A DNA stretch of 64,000 nucleotides from Equibacterium sp963662035. GTDB taxonomy: Bacteria > Bacteroidota > Bacteroidia > Bacteroidales > UBA932. Below are positions 1-9,013 of this stretch, piece after piece. The stretch lies in NCBI GenBank assembly GCA_963662035.1, contig CAVLDO010000001.1:62001-126000 (forward strand), in the 5' to 3' direction. A program made the position numbers and the translations under genes. How positions within the stretch are numbered: the first letter of the stretch is position 1; the number at the start of each line of letters is the position of its first letter. Below the pieces are notes generated by a model that did not search any database, had not been told where the DNA came from, and saw only the letters and a program-made list of their open reading frames with translations.

Positions 1-572
1 AAATCGAACTGCGGCAGTCCGGCAGGGGGATCCTGCAGCACGTCGGCCTTGAACAGCACGGGGCGCGCCCCCTGCAGCTTGACTCTCTGACGGCAGGCCA
101 CCGCAAGGGCGTCGTCGCTCAAATCGCAACCATACACCTGCGCCTCGGGAAACTCTGCCGCGAATGCGTATGCCAAGGCGCCGCTGCCGGTGCAGATGTC
201 CAGGATGTTGAAGCTGTCATCGCCGCTGGAGCGCATAAGATTGTCGCAGTCATCGGCCGCCAGGCCATAGAGCTGCTCCGTCTCGGGACGGGGGATGAGC
301 ACCTGCGGCGCCACTTTTATCTTGAGGCCCGCAAACCAGGTGTACCCCAGCACATACTGCATCGGTTCCCCTTTGGCCAGACGGGCCGCTGCAGCGCAAA
401 GCAACTCCTCCCGGGCGGCATCTACCTTCGCATCGGGTTCGCTAAGATATTTGTAGTCGGGCACCGAGAGCAGCCCTGTCACAGTCCTGACCGCTATCGC
501 GTGAGCCTCCTCCATCGGATAAAGCCCGCACAGGGCACTTTCTATAGCCTTGATATGCTCTTTGAGAGTCAT
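1..572 (-). CDS. prmC: PrmC/HemK release-factor glutamine methyltransferase (3' part missing)
   Basis: Methylates the glutamine of the GGQ motif in peptide-chain release factors, using S-adenosylmethionine. The visible 190 residues hold the helical N-terminal domain and the start of the Rossmann methyltransferase fold. The motif ILDICTGSGALA matches the SAM-binding D-x-G/C-TGSG loop, and an IPRPETE segment just before it is typical of HemK. The NPPY catalytic motif would lie beyond base 1, so the gene is cut by the window edge. The ATG overlaps the ddl stop codon by four bases (ATGA), so the two are probably translationally coupled in a PBP-ddl-prmC operon. Confidence 0.9.
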   Translation of the reverse strand, partial: MTLKEHIKAIESALCGLYPMEEAHAIAVRTVTGLLSVPDYKYLSEPDAKVDAAREELLCAAAARLAKGEPMQYVLGYTWFAGLKIKVAPQVLIPRPETEQLYGLAADDCDNLMRSSGDDSFNILDICTGSGALAYAFAAEFPEAQVYGCDLSDDALAVACRQRVKLQGARPVLFKADVLQDPPAGLPQFD

Positions 573-1552
573 TTCCCAAGTGCGTTTTCTATCACTGCGG
601 TAAAGAACTCCTTCATATCGCGGCCGCTGGTGCGTACCATCTTGGGCACCAGGCTCATACGGGTCATGCCGGGGGTGGCGTTGATTTCCAGGAAGTAAAC
701 CCCGTCTTCGGCCACAATGTAGTCCATCCTGATGAGGCCCTCGGCCCCCAGGTGGGCGTAGATCTTCTCCGTCCAGCGGGTTATCTCCGCCGCAAGGTCG
801 TCAGAAATGGGGGCGGGGCAGATTTCGCTGCTCTTGCCGTTGTATTTGGCGTCGTAGTCGAAATATTCGTTTTGAGTCACGATTTCTGTGATGGGCAGCG
901 CCACCGCACGGCCCGAGTCGGTATAGATGGCCTGGGTCATCTCGCGGCCGGCTATCGCACTCTCTATCAGCACCGTGTCGCTCTCTTTCAAGGCGCACTC
1001 CACCGCTGCGGCAATTTCGCCTGCGCTCTTGACCTTGGTCACCCCAAAGCTGCTGCCGCCGTCGGAAGGCTTCACAAACAGCGGGAGTCCCAGACGCGCC
1101 ACTATGGCCTCCGCATCAAAGCTGTCGCCGCGGCGCAGGAACACGTCCTTCGCCATCTTGACCCCCGTGTCCAGCAGCAGACGCTTGCAGGAGTATTTGT
1201 TGAAGGCGATTGTGCACACGAACGAGCTGCAGGTGGTCACGGGCACTCCCAGCATTTCAAAATAACCCTGCAGCAGGCCGTTCTCGCCCGGGATGCCGTG
1301 TATCATAATGCAGGCGCAGTCGAATTTGACTCCGCCGCAGGAGAAGTTGCCCTTGTCCACGACCCCTTTGACGCTCATCTGCTCCGCGTCCCACTCCACC
1401 AGCTGCCAGCAGTCGGTGTTGAAGAGGATTTCATATACATTGTATTTGTCCCGGTCGATGACAGAAGCGGCATAGCGGCCGCTCAGAATCGATATGGGCC
1501 TCTCTGACGAAGGCCCGCCGTAAATTACCGCAATATTCGGTTTCATTCCCAA
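569..1552 (-). CDS. ddl: D-alanine--D-alanine ligase
   Basis: ATP-grasp enzyme that makes the D-Ala-D-Ala dipeptide for peptidoglycan precursors in the cytoplasm. The 327-residue length fits the family. The N-terminus carries GGPSSERPIS, the Ddl substrate loop. The C-terminal EINATPGMTRMSLVPK contains the Mg-binding E-x-N and the PGMT-x-x-S loop. The start could be the first Met (MGMKPN) or the third residue (MKPN). It lies 15 bp behind the penicillin-binding protein and overlaps prmC by 4 bp, so all three probably share the promoter near 3940. Confidence 0.95.
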   Translation of the reverse strand: MGMKPNIAVIYGGPSSERPISILSGRYAASVIDRDKYNVYEILFNTDCWQLVEWDAEQMSVKGVVDKGNFSCGGVKFDCACIMIHGIPGENGLLQGYFEMLGVPVTTCSSFVCTIAFNKYSCKRLLLDTGVKMAKDVFLRRGDSFDAEAIVARLGLPLFVKPSDGGSSFGVTKVKSAGEIAAAVECALKESDTVLIESAIAGREMTQAIYTDSGRAVALPITEIVTQNEYFDYDAKYNGKSSEICPAPISDDLAAEITRWTEKIYAHLGAEGLIRMDYIVAEDGVYFLEINATPGMTRMSLVPKMVRTSGRDMKEFFTAVIENALGK

Positions 1553-1567
1553 AAAATCTAAACTGTT

Positions 1568-3922
1568 CTAATCAAAATACTCGCTCTCCTCGCTCGCTCC
1601 CGCGCCACCTCCGGCAGAAAGATCTTCCTCGCCGCCGGTGCAGTTCAAGTTCATATTCCAGCCGGCGGGAGCCACAAACTGCTCGCCGTTGGAGATGCCG
1701 ATCGAGGGGTCGGCCATAATTTTCTTCATAAATATGCCCCATATCGGCAGGGCCATATTGCTGCCGCCCCCCAGCGCGGTGCTCTCAAAATGCACCTGCC
1801 GATCCTCGGCACCCACCCAGACGCCTGCGGTGAGGCGGGGCACATAGCCTATGAACCAGCCGTCGCTGTTGTCGTTGGTGGTGCCCGTCTTGCCCGCAGC
1901 CCCCTGGATGCCGTATTTCCATTTGAGGCGGCCGGCGGTGCCCTCATTCACAACTCCCTGCATCAGATTCACCATCAGATAGGCTGTCTCGGCGCTGATC
2001 GCCTCCTTCTTGCGGGTGGAGAAGTTGGCCAGCAGGTTGCCCTGGCTGTCCTCTATCCTCTCCACGAACATGCTGTTCACATAAACTCCGCGCGAGGGGT
2101 AGGTGTTGTAGGCCGACACCATCTCCTTCACGGAGATGTCGCACGAGCCCACGCACAGCGAATATACCGGATCCAGATAACTCTGTATGCCCATCTTGCG
2201 GCACATCTCAATCATCGCCTCGGGGCCGAACTGCTTCATCAGATAGGCAGATATGTTGTTGGAGGAGTGGGTCAGGCCCCATTTGAGAGTCACCGTGCGG
2301 CCGATATATTCCTCCTTGTCGGTGCTCCTGGGGGTCCACGTGTCGTCCCCTACCATAAAAGTGCGGGAGATGTTCACCACCTTGTCGCAAGGGGTGTAAC
2401 CCTCCTGCATCGCCAGCGTGTAGAGGTAGGGCTTTATTGTGGAGCCCACCTGGCGGCGTCCCTGGCTCACGTTGTCGTATTTGAAATAGAGGTAGTCGGG
2501 GCCGCCCACATAGGCCTTTACCTTGCCGGTGTTGGGCTCCACAGCCATCAGCGCCGCCCTCAGAAACGACTTGTAGTAGCGGATGGAGTCGTTGGGGGTC
2601 ATAGTGGTGTCTATGCTCCCCCGCTTCCAGGAGAACACGGTCATCTCCACGGGGGTGTCGAAGCTCTTGAGTATATCCTTCTGCGAAACTCCCGCCTTCT
2701 TCATCCCGGCGTAGCGGTCGCTCCAGCGGCGGGCCTGATTCATTGCGCGGTTTATCGTCTCGTCGTCCACATCGTTGCTGAAAGGGCGGTTGCGCTTGCC
2801 GCGCAGCTCGCGGTCGAAGGTGGGCTGCAGGTCGCCCGACAGATGCTCGCGCACCGCCTGTTCTGCATAGCGCTGCATACGGCTGTCGATGGTGGTGTAG
2901 ATGCGCAGGCCGTCCTTGTCCAGATCGTACTGCGTGCCGTCTGCCTTGAGATTCTTGTTGAGCCAGCCGTAGAGCGGATCATCGGCCCACGCGGTGGAAT
3001 CCACCTGATAATCCACGGCGTTGCGGTAGTCGCTGCGCCTGGGCATATCGGCATTCATCGTGCGGCGGAGCATATCCCTGAAGTAGGGGGCGAGGCCGCT
3101 GTTGTGGTCCTGACGCTGATATCTGAGCACTATGTCGGTGTGCTGCAGCGAGTCGCACTCCAGATTGCTTATGTAGCCGTACTTTTTCATACGGGAGAGT
3201 ATCAGGTTGCGCCGCTGCATCGAGTAGTCGTAGTGCAGGGCCGGATTGTAGCGGGTGGGCTTGTTTATCATACCCACCAGCGTGGCCGCCTCCTCCGTGG
3301 TGAGCTCCCGGGGAGTCTTGTCAAAGAAAGTGCGGGCCGCAGTGTTGATGCCGTAGGCGTTGCTGCCGAAGAACACGGCGTTCATATACATCGTGATTAT
3401 CTCGTTCTTGGTGTAGTTGCGCTCCAGCTTTACTGCAGTGATCCACTCCTTGAACTTTATATTTATAAGGTGTATGTACTTCGCGCCGGGAAAACTGGAG
3501 TAGCTCTCTTCGCGGGGAAAGAGCGTCTTGGCCAGCTGCTGGGTGATGGTGCTGCCGCCGCCGGCGGAGCTGTGGCGCATCGCGATGGTCTTTACCGCCA
3601 CGCGGGCCAGGCCGCGGAAATCTATGCCGGAATGTTGGTAGTAGCGGGCGTCCTCGGTGGCCACCGCCGCATCTATGAGGCACTGCGGCAGATCCTCGAA
3701 GGTGGCGAAGGTGCGGTTCTCTATATGATAGGTGCTGAGCACCTTGCCGTCGCAGCTGATGAGTTCTGTGGCCAGGTTGCTCTTGTGGTTTTCCAGTTCC
3801 TCAAAAGAGGGGATCTCGGCAAAAAGGGCCACACACAATATCCAGAACCCGATTAAAACAAATGGGACGGTCAAAAATATCCACCACCATTTTATAATTG
3901 TTTTGCGAGTGTTATCTTTCAT
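1568..3922 (-). CDS. Class A penicillin-binding protein (PBP1A-type glycosyltransferase/transpeptidase)
   Basis: Bifunctional peptidoglycan synthase anchored in the inner membrane. One transmembrane helix lies at about residues 12-34. The GT51 glycosyltransferase domain follows, with catalytic Glu90 in ATEDARYY and the GGGSTITQQLAKTLF motif at 121-135. The transpeptidase domain has the three serine-acylase motifs: S494-T-I-K497, S553-S-N555 and K678-T-G. The 784-residue length is normal. The C-terminal tail is acidic and Gly-rich. It is the first gene of the PBP-ddl-prmC operon, and a TACATTTG promoter element lies 14 bp upstream of the ATG. Confidence 0.95.
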   Translation of the reverse strand: MKDNTRKTIIKWWWIFLTVPFVLIGFWILCVALFAEIPSFEELENHKSNLATELISCDGKVLSTYHIENRTFATFEDLPQCLIDAAVATEDARYYQHSGIDFRGLARVAVKTIAMRHSSAGGGSTITQQLAKTLFPREESYSSFPGAKYIHLINIKFKEWITAVKLERNYTKNEIITMYMNAVFFGSNAYGINTAARTFFDKTPRELTTEEAATLVGMINKPTRYNPALHYDYSMQRRNLILSRMKKYGYISNLECDSLQHTDIVLRYQRQDHNSGLAPYFRDMLRRTMNADMPRRSDYRNAVDYQVDSTAWADDPLYGWLNKNLKADGTQYDLDKDGLRIYTTIDSRMQRYAEQAVREHLSGDLQPTFDRELRGKRNRPFSNDVDDETINRAMNQARRWSDRYAGMKKAGVSQKDILKSFDTPVEMTVFSWKRGSIDTTMTPNDSIRYYKSFLRAALMAVEPNTGKVKAYVGGPDYLYFKYDNVSQGRRQVGSTIKPYLYTLAMQEGYTPCDKVVNISRTFMVGDDTWTPRSTDKEEYIGRTVTLKWGLTHSSNNISAYLMKQFGPEAMIEMCRKMGIQSYLDPVYSLCVGSCDISVKEMVSAYNTYPSRGVYVNSMFVERIEDSQGNLLANFSTRKKEAISAETAYLMVNLMQGVVNEGTAGRLKWKYGIQGAAGKTGTTNDNSDGWFIGYVPRLTAGVWVGAEDRQVHFESTALGGGSNMALPIWGIFMKKIMADPSIGISNGEQFVAPAGWNMNLNCTGGEEDLSAGGGAGASEESEYFD

Positions 3923-3936
3923 TTGAGAAGTTTTCG

Positions 3937-3944
3937 CAAATGTA
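3937..3944 (-). promoter_or_regulatory. -7 promoter element for the PBP-ddl-prmC operon
   Basis: TACATTTG on the minus strand, an exact match to the Bacteroidota -7 consensus TAnnTTTG, ending 14 bp before the PBP start codon. No clear TTG -33 box was seen at the usual spacing. Confidence 0.6.
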
Positions 3945-3986
3945 GAAATTAATCCTTTACTTTGCAGGCTGCTTTATGAATAATAA

Positions 3987-6260
3987 ATGAAACCGAATCT
4001 TGTAATTGTGGAGTCCCCGGCAAAGGCCAAGACTATAGAAAAGTTTCTTGGGGAGGGTTATGTGGTAAAATCGAGTTACGGGCATATACGCGATCTGCCC
4101 AAGAACAACAACTGCATTGATGTGGAGCACGGCTTTGCGCCCAGGTACGAAGTCTCGGCAGACAAGAAAAAAGTGGTGGCCGACCTCAAGAAGGCGGCAC
4201 AGGAGGCCGATATGGTGTGGCTCGCATCCGATGAAGACCGCGAGGGGGAGGCTATCGCCTGGCACATCTACGACACTCTGGGGCTCAAGGCGGGCGGAGC
4301 CAAGCGCATCGCCTTCCACGAAATCACCAAGAGCGCCATTGTCAACGCGCTGGAGAATCCGCGCGACATCGATATGGATCTTGTGATGGCGCAGCAGGCC
4401 CGCCGCGTGCTGGACCGGCTGGTAGGTTTCGAACTCTCTCCCATCCTCTGGCGCAAGGTGCAGGGGAACCTCTCCGCAGGCCGCGTGCAGTCGGTGGCAG
4501 TCCGCCTGATAGTGGACCGCGAGCGTGAAATCACCGCCTACGACTACCGCCCCTATTTCAAGGTGGAGGGCACTTTCACCCCGCAGGGCAGCCGCAGCCG
4601 CCTGCACGGGGTCCTGGACAAGCGCTTCAGTGGCGAAAAAGAGGCGCGCGAATTTCTGCAGAAGTGCATCGGATGCAGCTTTTCCGTGGGCGACATAGAG
4701 GCCCGGACCGGCTTCCGCTCACCTGCAGCCCCCTTCACCACCAGCGTGCTGCAGCAGGAGGCTGCCCGCAAGCTGGGCTTCAGCGTCAGCGTCACCATGC
4801 AGGTGGCGCAGGGACTCTACGAAAGAGGTCTCATAACCTATATGCGTACCGACTCGGTGAACCTCTCGTCGCTGGCCATCAACACCGCCAAAGAGTTCAT
4901 CTGCGGCAACTACGGCGCAGAATATTCCAAGCCCCGGCAATACAAAACCAAGAGCAAGGGGGCGCAGGAAGCCCACGAAGCCATCCGCCCCACTTATATA
5001 CAGAATACCGAAATAACCGGCACGGCGGCGGAGAAGCGGCTCTACGACCTCATCTGGAAGCGCACCATAGCCAGCCAGATGGCCGATGCCAAGGTAGAGA
5101 AGACCACAGTGAACATCGAGGGGGACAAAATTGAGCACAAGTTCACCCTGGAAGCGGAGAAGGTGCTCTTCGACGGCTTCCTCAAGGTTTACATAGAGGG
5201 GCGCGACGATGAGCCGGAAGAGAGCCTGGCCGCATCCCTGCCCTCCCTCAAGAGCGGCCAGGCAATGCAGTGCCACGAAATCACCGCCCGCGAAAAGCTC
5301 TCCCAGGGGCCCCAGCGCTACAGCGAGGCGACCCTTGTGAAAAAGCTGGAGGAGCTGGGCATCGGCCGTCCTTCTACCTACGCCCCCACCATCTCCACCA
5401 TATTCAAGAGAGGCTACATCACCAAGGGCGATGTGGCCGGGCAAGAGCGCACCTGCACCTGCCTCGCTCTCAAGGGAGACGAAATAACTTGCGGCACCAC
5501 TAAAGAGATGGTGGGCAAGGAGAAGAAGAAGCTGCTCCCCGAGAACATCGGAATGGTGGTCACCGACTATCTGGAGCAGAATTTCCCCGACATTCTGGAC
5601 TACAACTTCACCGCCAAGGTAGAGGAGGACTTCGACGACATAGCAGAGGGCAAGAAGGTGTGGAACAATGTGATAGCTGAATTCTACGCCCCCTTCCACG
5701 CCACCGTGAAGGCCAAGCTCGAGGACGGCGAATACACCCGCTCGGAGCGCGTGATAGGCACCGACCCCGCCAGCGGCAAACCCATAATAGCCCGTATGGG
5801 ACGCTACAGCCCCATTGTGCAGAAGGGGGCCAACGACGACCCCGACAAGCAGTTTGCCGGGATGAAAAAGGGGCAGCTGATAGAGACCCTCACCCTGGAG
5901 GAGGCCCTCAAGCTGTTTGAACTCCCCCGCAAAGTGGGCAGCTATGAAGATGCCGAAATCGTGGCCGCCATAGGCCGTTTCGGCCCCTATCTGCGCCACA
6001 GCGGCAAATTCTACTCGCTGGGCAAAAACCACTCCCCCTACACCATCTCCGAAGACGAGGCGGTGGAGGTCATCCGCGCTAAGAGAGAGCAGGAGGCGGC
6101 ATCGCACATCGCCGCATTCCCCGAGCAGGACATCGAGATCCGCACCGGCCGCTTCGGCCCCTATATAAAGCACGCCGGCAAGAACTTCAAGATTCCCAAG
6201 AACACCGACCCTGCGACCCTGTCGGCAGAGGATTGCATCAAGATCATCAACAACCAATAA
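3987..6260 (+). CDS. topA: DNA topoisomerase I (type IA)
   Basis: Relaxes negative supercoils through a 5'-phosphotyrosine intermediate. The N-terminal Toprim domain opens with VIVESPAKAKTIEKFLG, and its acidic triad lies in D82-E-D-R-E-G-E-A. The catalytic tyrosine is Y285 in TYMRTDS. The C-terminus lacks the tetracysteine zinc ribbons of the E. coli enzyme and instead carries two Toprim-C repeats, GRFGPYLRHSG and GRFGPYIKHAG. The 757 residues suit the Bacteroidota form. The Lrp-type gene begins 8 bp downstream. A near-consensus TTACTTTG at 3957-3964 may be its promoter. Confidence 0.96.
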   Translation: MKPNLVIVESPAKAKTIEKFLGEGYVVKSSYGHIRDLPKNNNCIDVEHGFAPRYEVSADKKKVVADLKKAAQEADMVWLASDEDREGEAIAWHIYDTLGLKAGGAKRIAFHEITKSAIVNALENPRDIDMDLVMAQQARRVLDRLVGFELSPILWRKVQGNLSAGRVQSVAVRLIVDREREITAYDYRPYFKVEGTFTPQGSRSRLHGVLDKRFSGEKEAREFLQKCIGCSFSVGDIEARTGFRSPAAPFTTSVLQQEAARKLGFSVSVTMQVAQGLYERGLITYMRTDSVNLSSLAINTAKEFICGNYGAEYSKPRQYKTKSKGAQEAHEAIRPTYIQNTEITGTAAEKRLYDLIWKRTIASQMADAKVEKTTVNIEGDKIEHKFTLEAEKVLFDGFLKVYIEGRDDEPEESLAASLPSLKSGQAMQCHEITAREKLSQGPQRYSEATLVKKLEELGIGRPSTYAPTISTIFKRGYITKGDVAGQERTCTCLALKGDEITCGTTKEMVGKEKKKLLPENIGMVVTDYLEQNFPDILDYNFTAKVEEDFDDIAEGKKVWNNVIAEFYAPFHATVKAKLEDGEYTRSERVIGTDPASGKPIIARMGRYSPIVQKGANDDPDKQFAGMKKGQLIETLTLEEALKLFELPRKVGSYEDAEIVAAIGRFGPYLRHSGKFYSLGKNHSPYTISEDEAVEVIRAKREQEAASHIAAFPEQDIEIRTGRFGPYIKHAGKNFKIPKNTDPATLSAEDCIKIINNQ

Positions 6261-6268
6261 TAAACAAT

Positions 6269-6799
6269 ATGCCTATCGCACCTCATCAGTTAGACGACAC
6301 TGACCTCAAGATTCTTGCCCTGCTGGTCAAGAATGCCCGTATGCCGTATCTCGAGATCTCCCGCGAATGCGGAATCAGCGGCGCCGCCATCCATCAGCGT
6401 GTCAAGAAAATGGAGAATATGGGCATCATCACCGGCAGCCGGCTGCTTGTAAAGCCGCAGGCTCTCGGCCTGAATGTGTGCGCCTACATCGGGGTTTCCC
6501 TCTCCAGCGCAAACGAATACAAACACGTTGTGGAAGAGCTCAAAAAGCTCCCCGAGGTTGTGGAGTGCCACTTCATCACCGGCGTCCACGCCCTTATGCT
6601 CAAGATCTACTGCTTCGACAACGAGCATATGATGCGCGTGCTCATCAATACCATCCAGAACATCGACGGCATCAAGAGCACCGAGACATTCATCTCTCTG
6701 GACCAGGCTTTCGAGCGTCAGGTATGGGTCAAGGACTACGGCGACAACACCTCCTCCACGGAAAAGCCCAAGTCCGCCGCCAAGAAGAAGTCAAAATAA
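6269..6799 (+). CDS. Lrp/AsnC-family transcriptional regulator
   Basis: DNA-binding regulator of the feast/famine family, normally responding to amino acids. The 176-residue product begins MPIAPHQLDDTDLKILALL, where DDTDLKIL is the classic start of the Lrp helix-turn-helix. Recognition-helix region ISGAAIHQRVKKMENMGII follows, then a RAM/AsnC ligand-binding domain at about 75-150. The C-terminus is Lys/Ser-rich. I use the ATG at 6269 because the family starts here; an upstream in-frame ATG would overlap topA. The target genes and ligand cannot be read from the sequence. Confidence 0.88.
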   Translation: MPIAPHQLDDTDLKILALLVKNARMPYLEISRECGISGAAIHQRVKKMENMGIITGSRLLVKPQALGLNVCAYIGVSLSSANEYKHVVEELKKLPEVVECHFITGVHALMLKIYCFDNEHMMRVLINTIQNIDGIKSTETFISLDQAFERQVWVKDYGDNTSSTEKPKSAAKKKSK

Positions 6800-6812
6800 G
6801 CACCCGAAGCCG

Positions 6813-7262
6813 CTATCGGGCAGAGGAGTCGCGGGAGGCGGCAAGGCGTTTGTCCCGCTTTTTCTTCTCCTTGCCGGCATAGGATTTCATATAGCTCTTC
6901 CACTGTTCGTCGGTGAATATCCGCTCGTACTGGGAGTCGAAGAAATCGCCCCACTTGTCGATTACCGACTGATACGATGCGGCCTGCGCCGCACCGGAAC
7001 TTTTGACCCTGCGGAGTTCGTCATTATATGCCGGCACATAGTGCTGCAGCAGGGTATCGACCCTGAATGCCTGTGAATCATCGAGTTTATAGCGGTCTAT
7101 GAGTTCCTCCACCTGCTTGGCTATGATTTCGTCGTAGTCGGGTTCGGGAGCGTCGTCAAAGCTCCGGCCGGCTTGCGGAGCCTCGTTCTGGGCGCTGCAT
7201 AAAAGGGCTGCCGCGAAAAGCAGAACTGCCGCAAGCAGCGATTTTTTACAGAAAATCCTCAT
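6813..7262 (-). CDS. Small exported protein of unknown function
   Basis: I do not recognise a named family. The product of about 149 residues starts MRIFCKKSLLAAVLLF, a signal peptide ending near LLCSAQ. The mature part is charged and mostly helical, with a periodic pattern around WGDFFDSQYERIFTDEQWKSY, and ends in a Lys/Arg-rich tail. This resembles small periplasmic Spy/DUF-type helical proteins, but that is a loose impression. The ATG at 7262 is chosen because it gives a clean signal peptide; an upstream ATG at 7289 would sit almost on the transcription start. Confidence 0.7.
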   Translation of the reverse strand: MRIFCKKSLLAAVLLFAAALLCSAQNEAPQAGRSFDDAPEPDYDEIIAKQVEELIDRYKLDDSQAFRVDTLLQHYVPAYNDELRRVKSSGAAQAASYQSVIDKWGDFFDSQYERIFTDEQWKSYMKSYAGKEKKKRDKRLAASRDSSAR

Positions 7263-7268
7263 TTTTAC

Positions 7269-7276
7269 TACCTTTG
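7269..7276 (+). promoter_or_regulatory. -7 promoter element for the C69-M64 operon
   Basis: TACCTTTG matches TAnnTTTG and lies 40 bp before the C69 start codon. It sits inside the probable 5' leader of the divergent small exported gene. Confidence 0.55.
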
Positions 7277-7294
7277 GAAGATTTTGCATCAAGA

Positions 7295-7302
7295 CAAAGT
7301 TA
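7295..7302 (-). promoter_or_regulatory. -7 promoter element for the small exported protein
   Basis: TAACTTTG on the minus strand matches TAnnTTTG. It faces the C69 promoter, so the 5' ends of the two transcripts should overlap by about 10 bases. Confidence 0.5.
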
Positions 7303-7316
7303 GAATTATTCCGACA

Positions 7317-9002
7317 ATGAAAAAATTTTATGCCACCGCGCTGTTTGCGCTGCTTTCTTCTGTCTGCTCGCTCGCCTGCACAAATGTTATTGTGACCAAG
7401 GGGGCCTCAGCCGACGGTTCCGTGATGGTGACCTACTCTGCAGACAGCCACCAGCTCTACGGTTCGCTCAACTTCAACCCCGCCGCCAGGTGGAAACCCG
7501 GCGCAATGCTCAAGATCTACAACTGGGATTCCGGGGAGTTTATGGGAGAGATTCCGCAGGTAGAGAGCACATACCAGCAGATCGGCAATATGAACCAGCA
7601 TCAGCTGATAATCACAGAAACCACATTCGGCGGCCGCGAGCAGACCTGGGGCGGCGGAGGCATAATGGACTATGGCGCCCTTATCTTCACCACCCTGCAG
7701 CGGGCCGCAACCGCCCGTGAAGCGATCGAAATCATGGACAGTCTCACGCAGCAGTACGGCTACCCCTCGGAAGGGGAGACATTCTCCATCGCCGACAAGG
7801 AAGAGGCGTGGATTATGGAGATGGTGGGCAAGGGCGACGGCAGCGGCAGCGTATGGGTCGCCCGCCGCATCCCCGACGGCTACATCTGCGCCCACGCCAA
7901 TCAGTCGCGCATCAGCACATTCCCTCTTGACGACCCCGACAACTGCCTCTACAGCAAAGATGTCATCTCCTTTGCCCGCGAAAAGGGCTGGTACAGCGGC
8001 CCGGACGAGGAGTTCAGCTTCTGCGATGCATACAACCCCGTGGATTTTTCCGGCGCCCGCTATTGCGACTCCCGCGCCTGGTCTGCCTTCAACATCCTCT
8101 GCGGCGGAGAGTTCGAGTGGGAGGATGCCGACGGAGTGCACAAGACCCCGGCCAACGACTATCTGGACTACGCAATGGGCCACAACCTCAAGCACCGGAT
8201 GCCCCTCTGGGTCAAGCCGGCAGAAAAAGTGACCCTCACCGCCCTCGCTGACGTTATGCGCGACCACTTTGAAGGGACTCCGATGGATATGACCGAGGAT
8301 GTGGGGGCCGGCAACAACCGCCTCCCCTACCGCTGGCGCCCTATGGAGTTTGAAATCGACGGGCAGCACTATGTGCACGAGCGCGCCATAGCCACCCAGC
8401 AGACCGGCTACTGGATGCTGGGCCAGGCCCGGGGCTACCTGCCCGACGAGGTGGGGGGCCTGCTCTGGTTCGGAGTGGACGATGCCGCCACCAGCGCCCT
8501 GACCCCCATTTATACCAACGTGAACGCCATTCCCCTCCCCTTTGCGGAGGACAACGGCAGCCTCACCGAATATTCGGCCACCAGCGCCTTCTGGCAGTTC
8601 AACAAAGTAACCCACTTCGCATATCTCTTCTACGACCGCGTGGCCCCCGAGCTGCGCGGCGAAATCGCCGAATATCAGAAGCTGTGCGACAGCACGATCG
8701 CTGCCACAGACGCCCTGGCCATGGGCTATCTCGACAGGGGCAAGAGCAAGAAGGCGGTGCGCGCTATGACCTCCGCCTCCGGCGAGCTGGCCTCCCGCCT
8801 GCTGGTGCGCTGGAAGGAGCTTGAGAAGGAGCTGCTGGTAAAATATCTCGACGGCAATGTCAAAGTCACCGACGAAGAGGGGGGCTACAAGCTGATAACC
8901 CCCGACGGCAAGGTTCCGGTTGCGCCGGAGCACCCCGCACAGCGTGAGCGCTGGCTCCGCGCCATAGTCAACGACCACGGCGAGACCCTCATCGTGAAAT
9001 AA
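7317..9002 (+). CDS. Peptidase family C69 (secreted dipeptidase)
   Basis: Dipeptidase of the Ntn-hydrolase fold, exported to the periplasm or surface. A signal peptide covers residues 1-20 and ends SLA. Cleavage there would expose Cys21 (CTNVIVTKGASADGS) as the N-terminal nucleophile, the defining feature of C69/U34 enzymes. Typical downstream motifs include YPSEGETFSIADKEEAWIMEMVGKG. The 561 residues are normal. The ATG at 7317 is preferred over one 33 bp upstream because it begins the signal peptide. The BACON/M64 lipoprotein gene starts 11 bp after the stop, so the two peptidases are probably co-transcribed. Confidence 0.92.
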   Translation: MKKFYATALFALLSSVCSLACTNVIVTKGASADGSVMVTYSADSHQLYGSLNFNPAARWKPGAMLKIYNWDSGEFMGEIPQVESTYQQIGNMNQHQLIITETTFGGREQTWGGGGIMDYGALIFTTLQRAATAREAIEIMDSLTQQYGYPSEGETFSIADKEEAWIMEMVGKGDGSGSVWVARRIPDGYICAHANQSRISTFPLDDPDNCLYSKDVISFAREKGWYSGPDEEFSFCDAYNPVDFSGARYCDSRAWSAFNILCGGEFEWEDADGVHKTPANDYLDYAMGHNLKHRMPLWVKPAEKVTLTALADVMRDHFEGTPMDMTEDVGAGNNRLPYRWRPMEFEIDGQHYVHERAIATQQTGYWMLGQARGYLPDEVGGLLWFGVDDAATSALTPIYTNVNAIPLPFAEDNGSLTEYSATSAFWQFNKVTHFAYLFYDRVAPELRGEIAEYQKLCDSTIAATDALAMGYLDRGKSKKAVRAMTSASGELASRLLVRWKELEKELLVKYLDGNVKVTDEEGGYKLITPDGKVPVAPEHPAQRERWLRAIVNDHGETLIVK

Positions 9003-9013
9003 CGCCTGATAAA

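Noticed and set aside
1790..3856. Long open frame (688 codons) on the plus strand opposite the PBP gene
   Set aside because: The product is His/Val/Gly-rich without motifs. The minus strand encodes a complete PBP here; GC-rich codon use leaves few stops on the other strand.
4719..6257. Long open frame on the minus strand opposite topA
   Set aside because: Same codon-bias effect; low-complexity Leu/Gly/Val product and no family signature.
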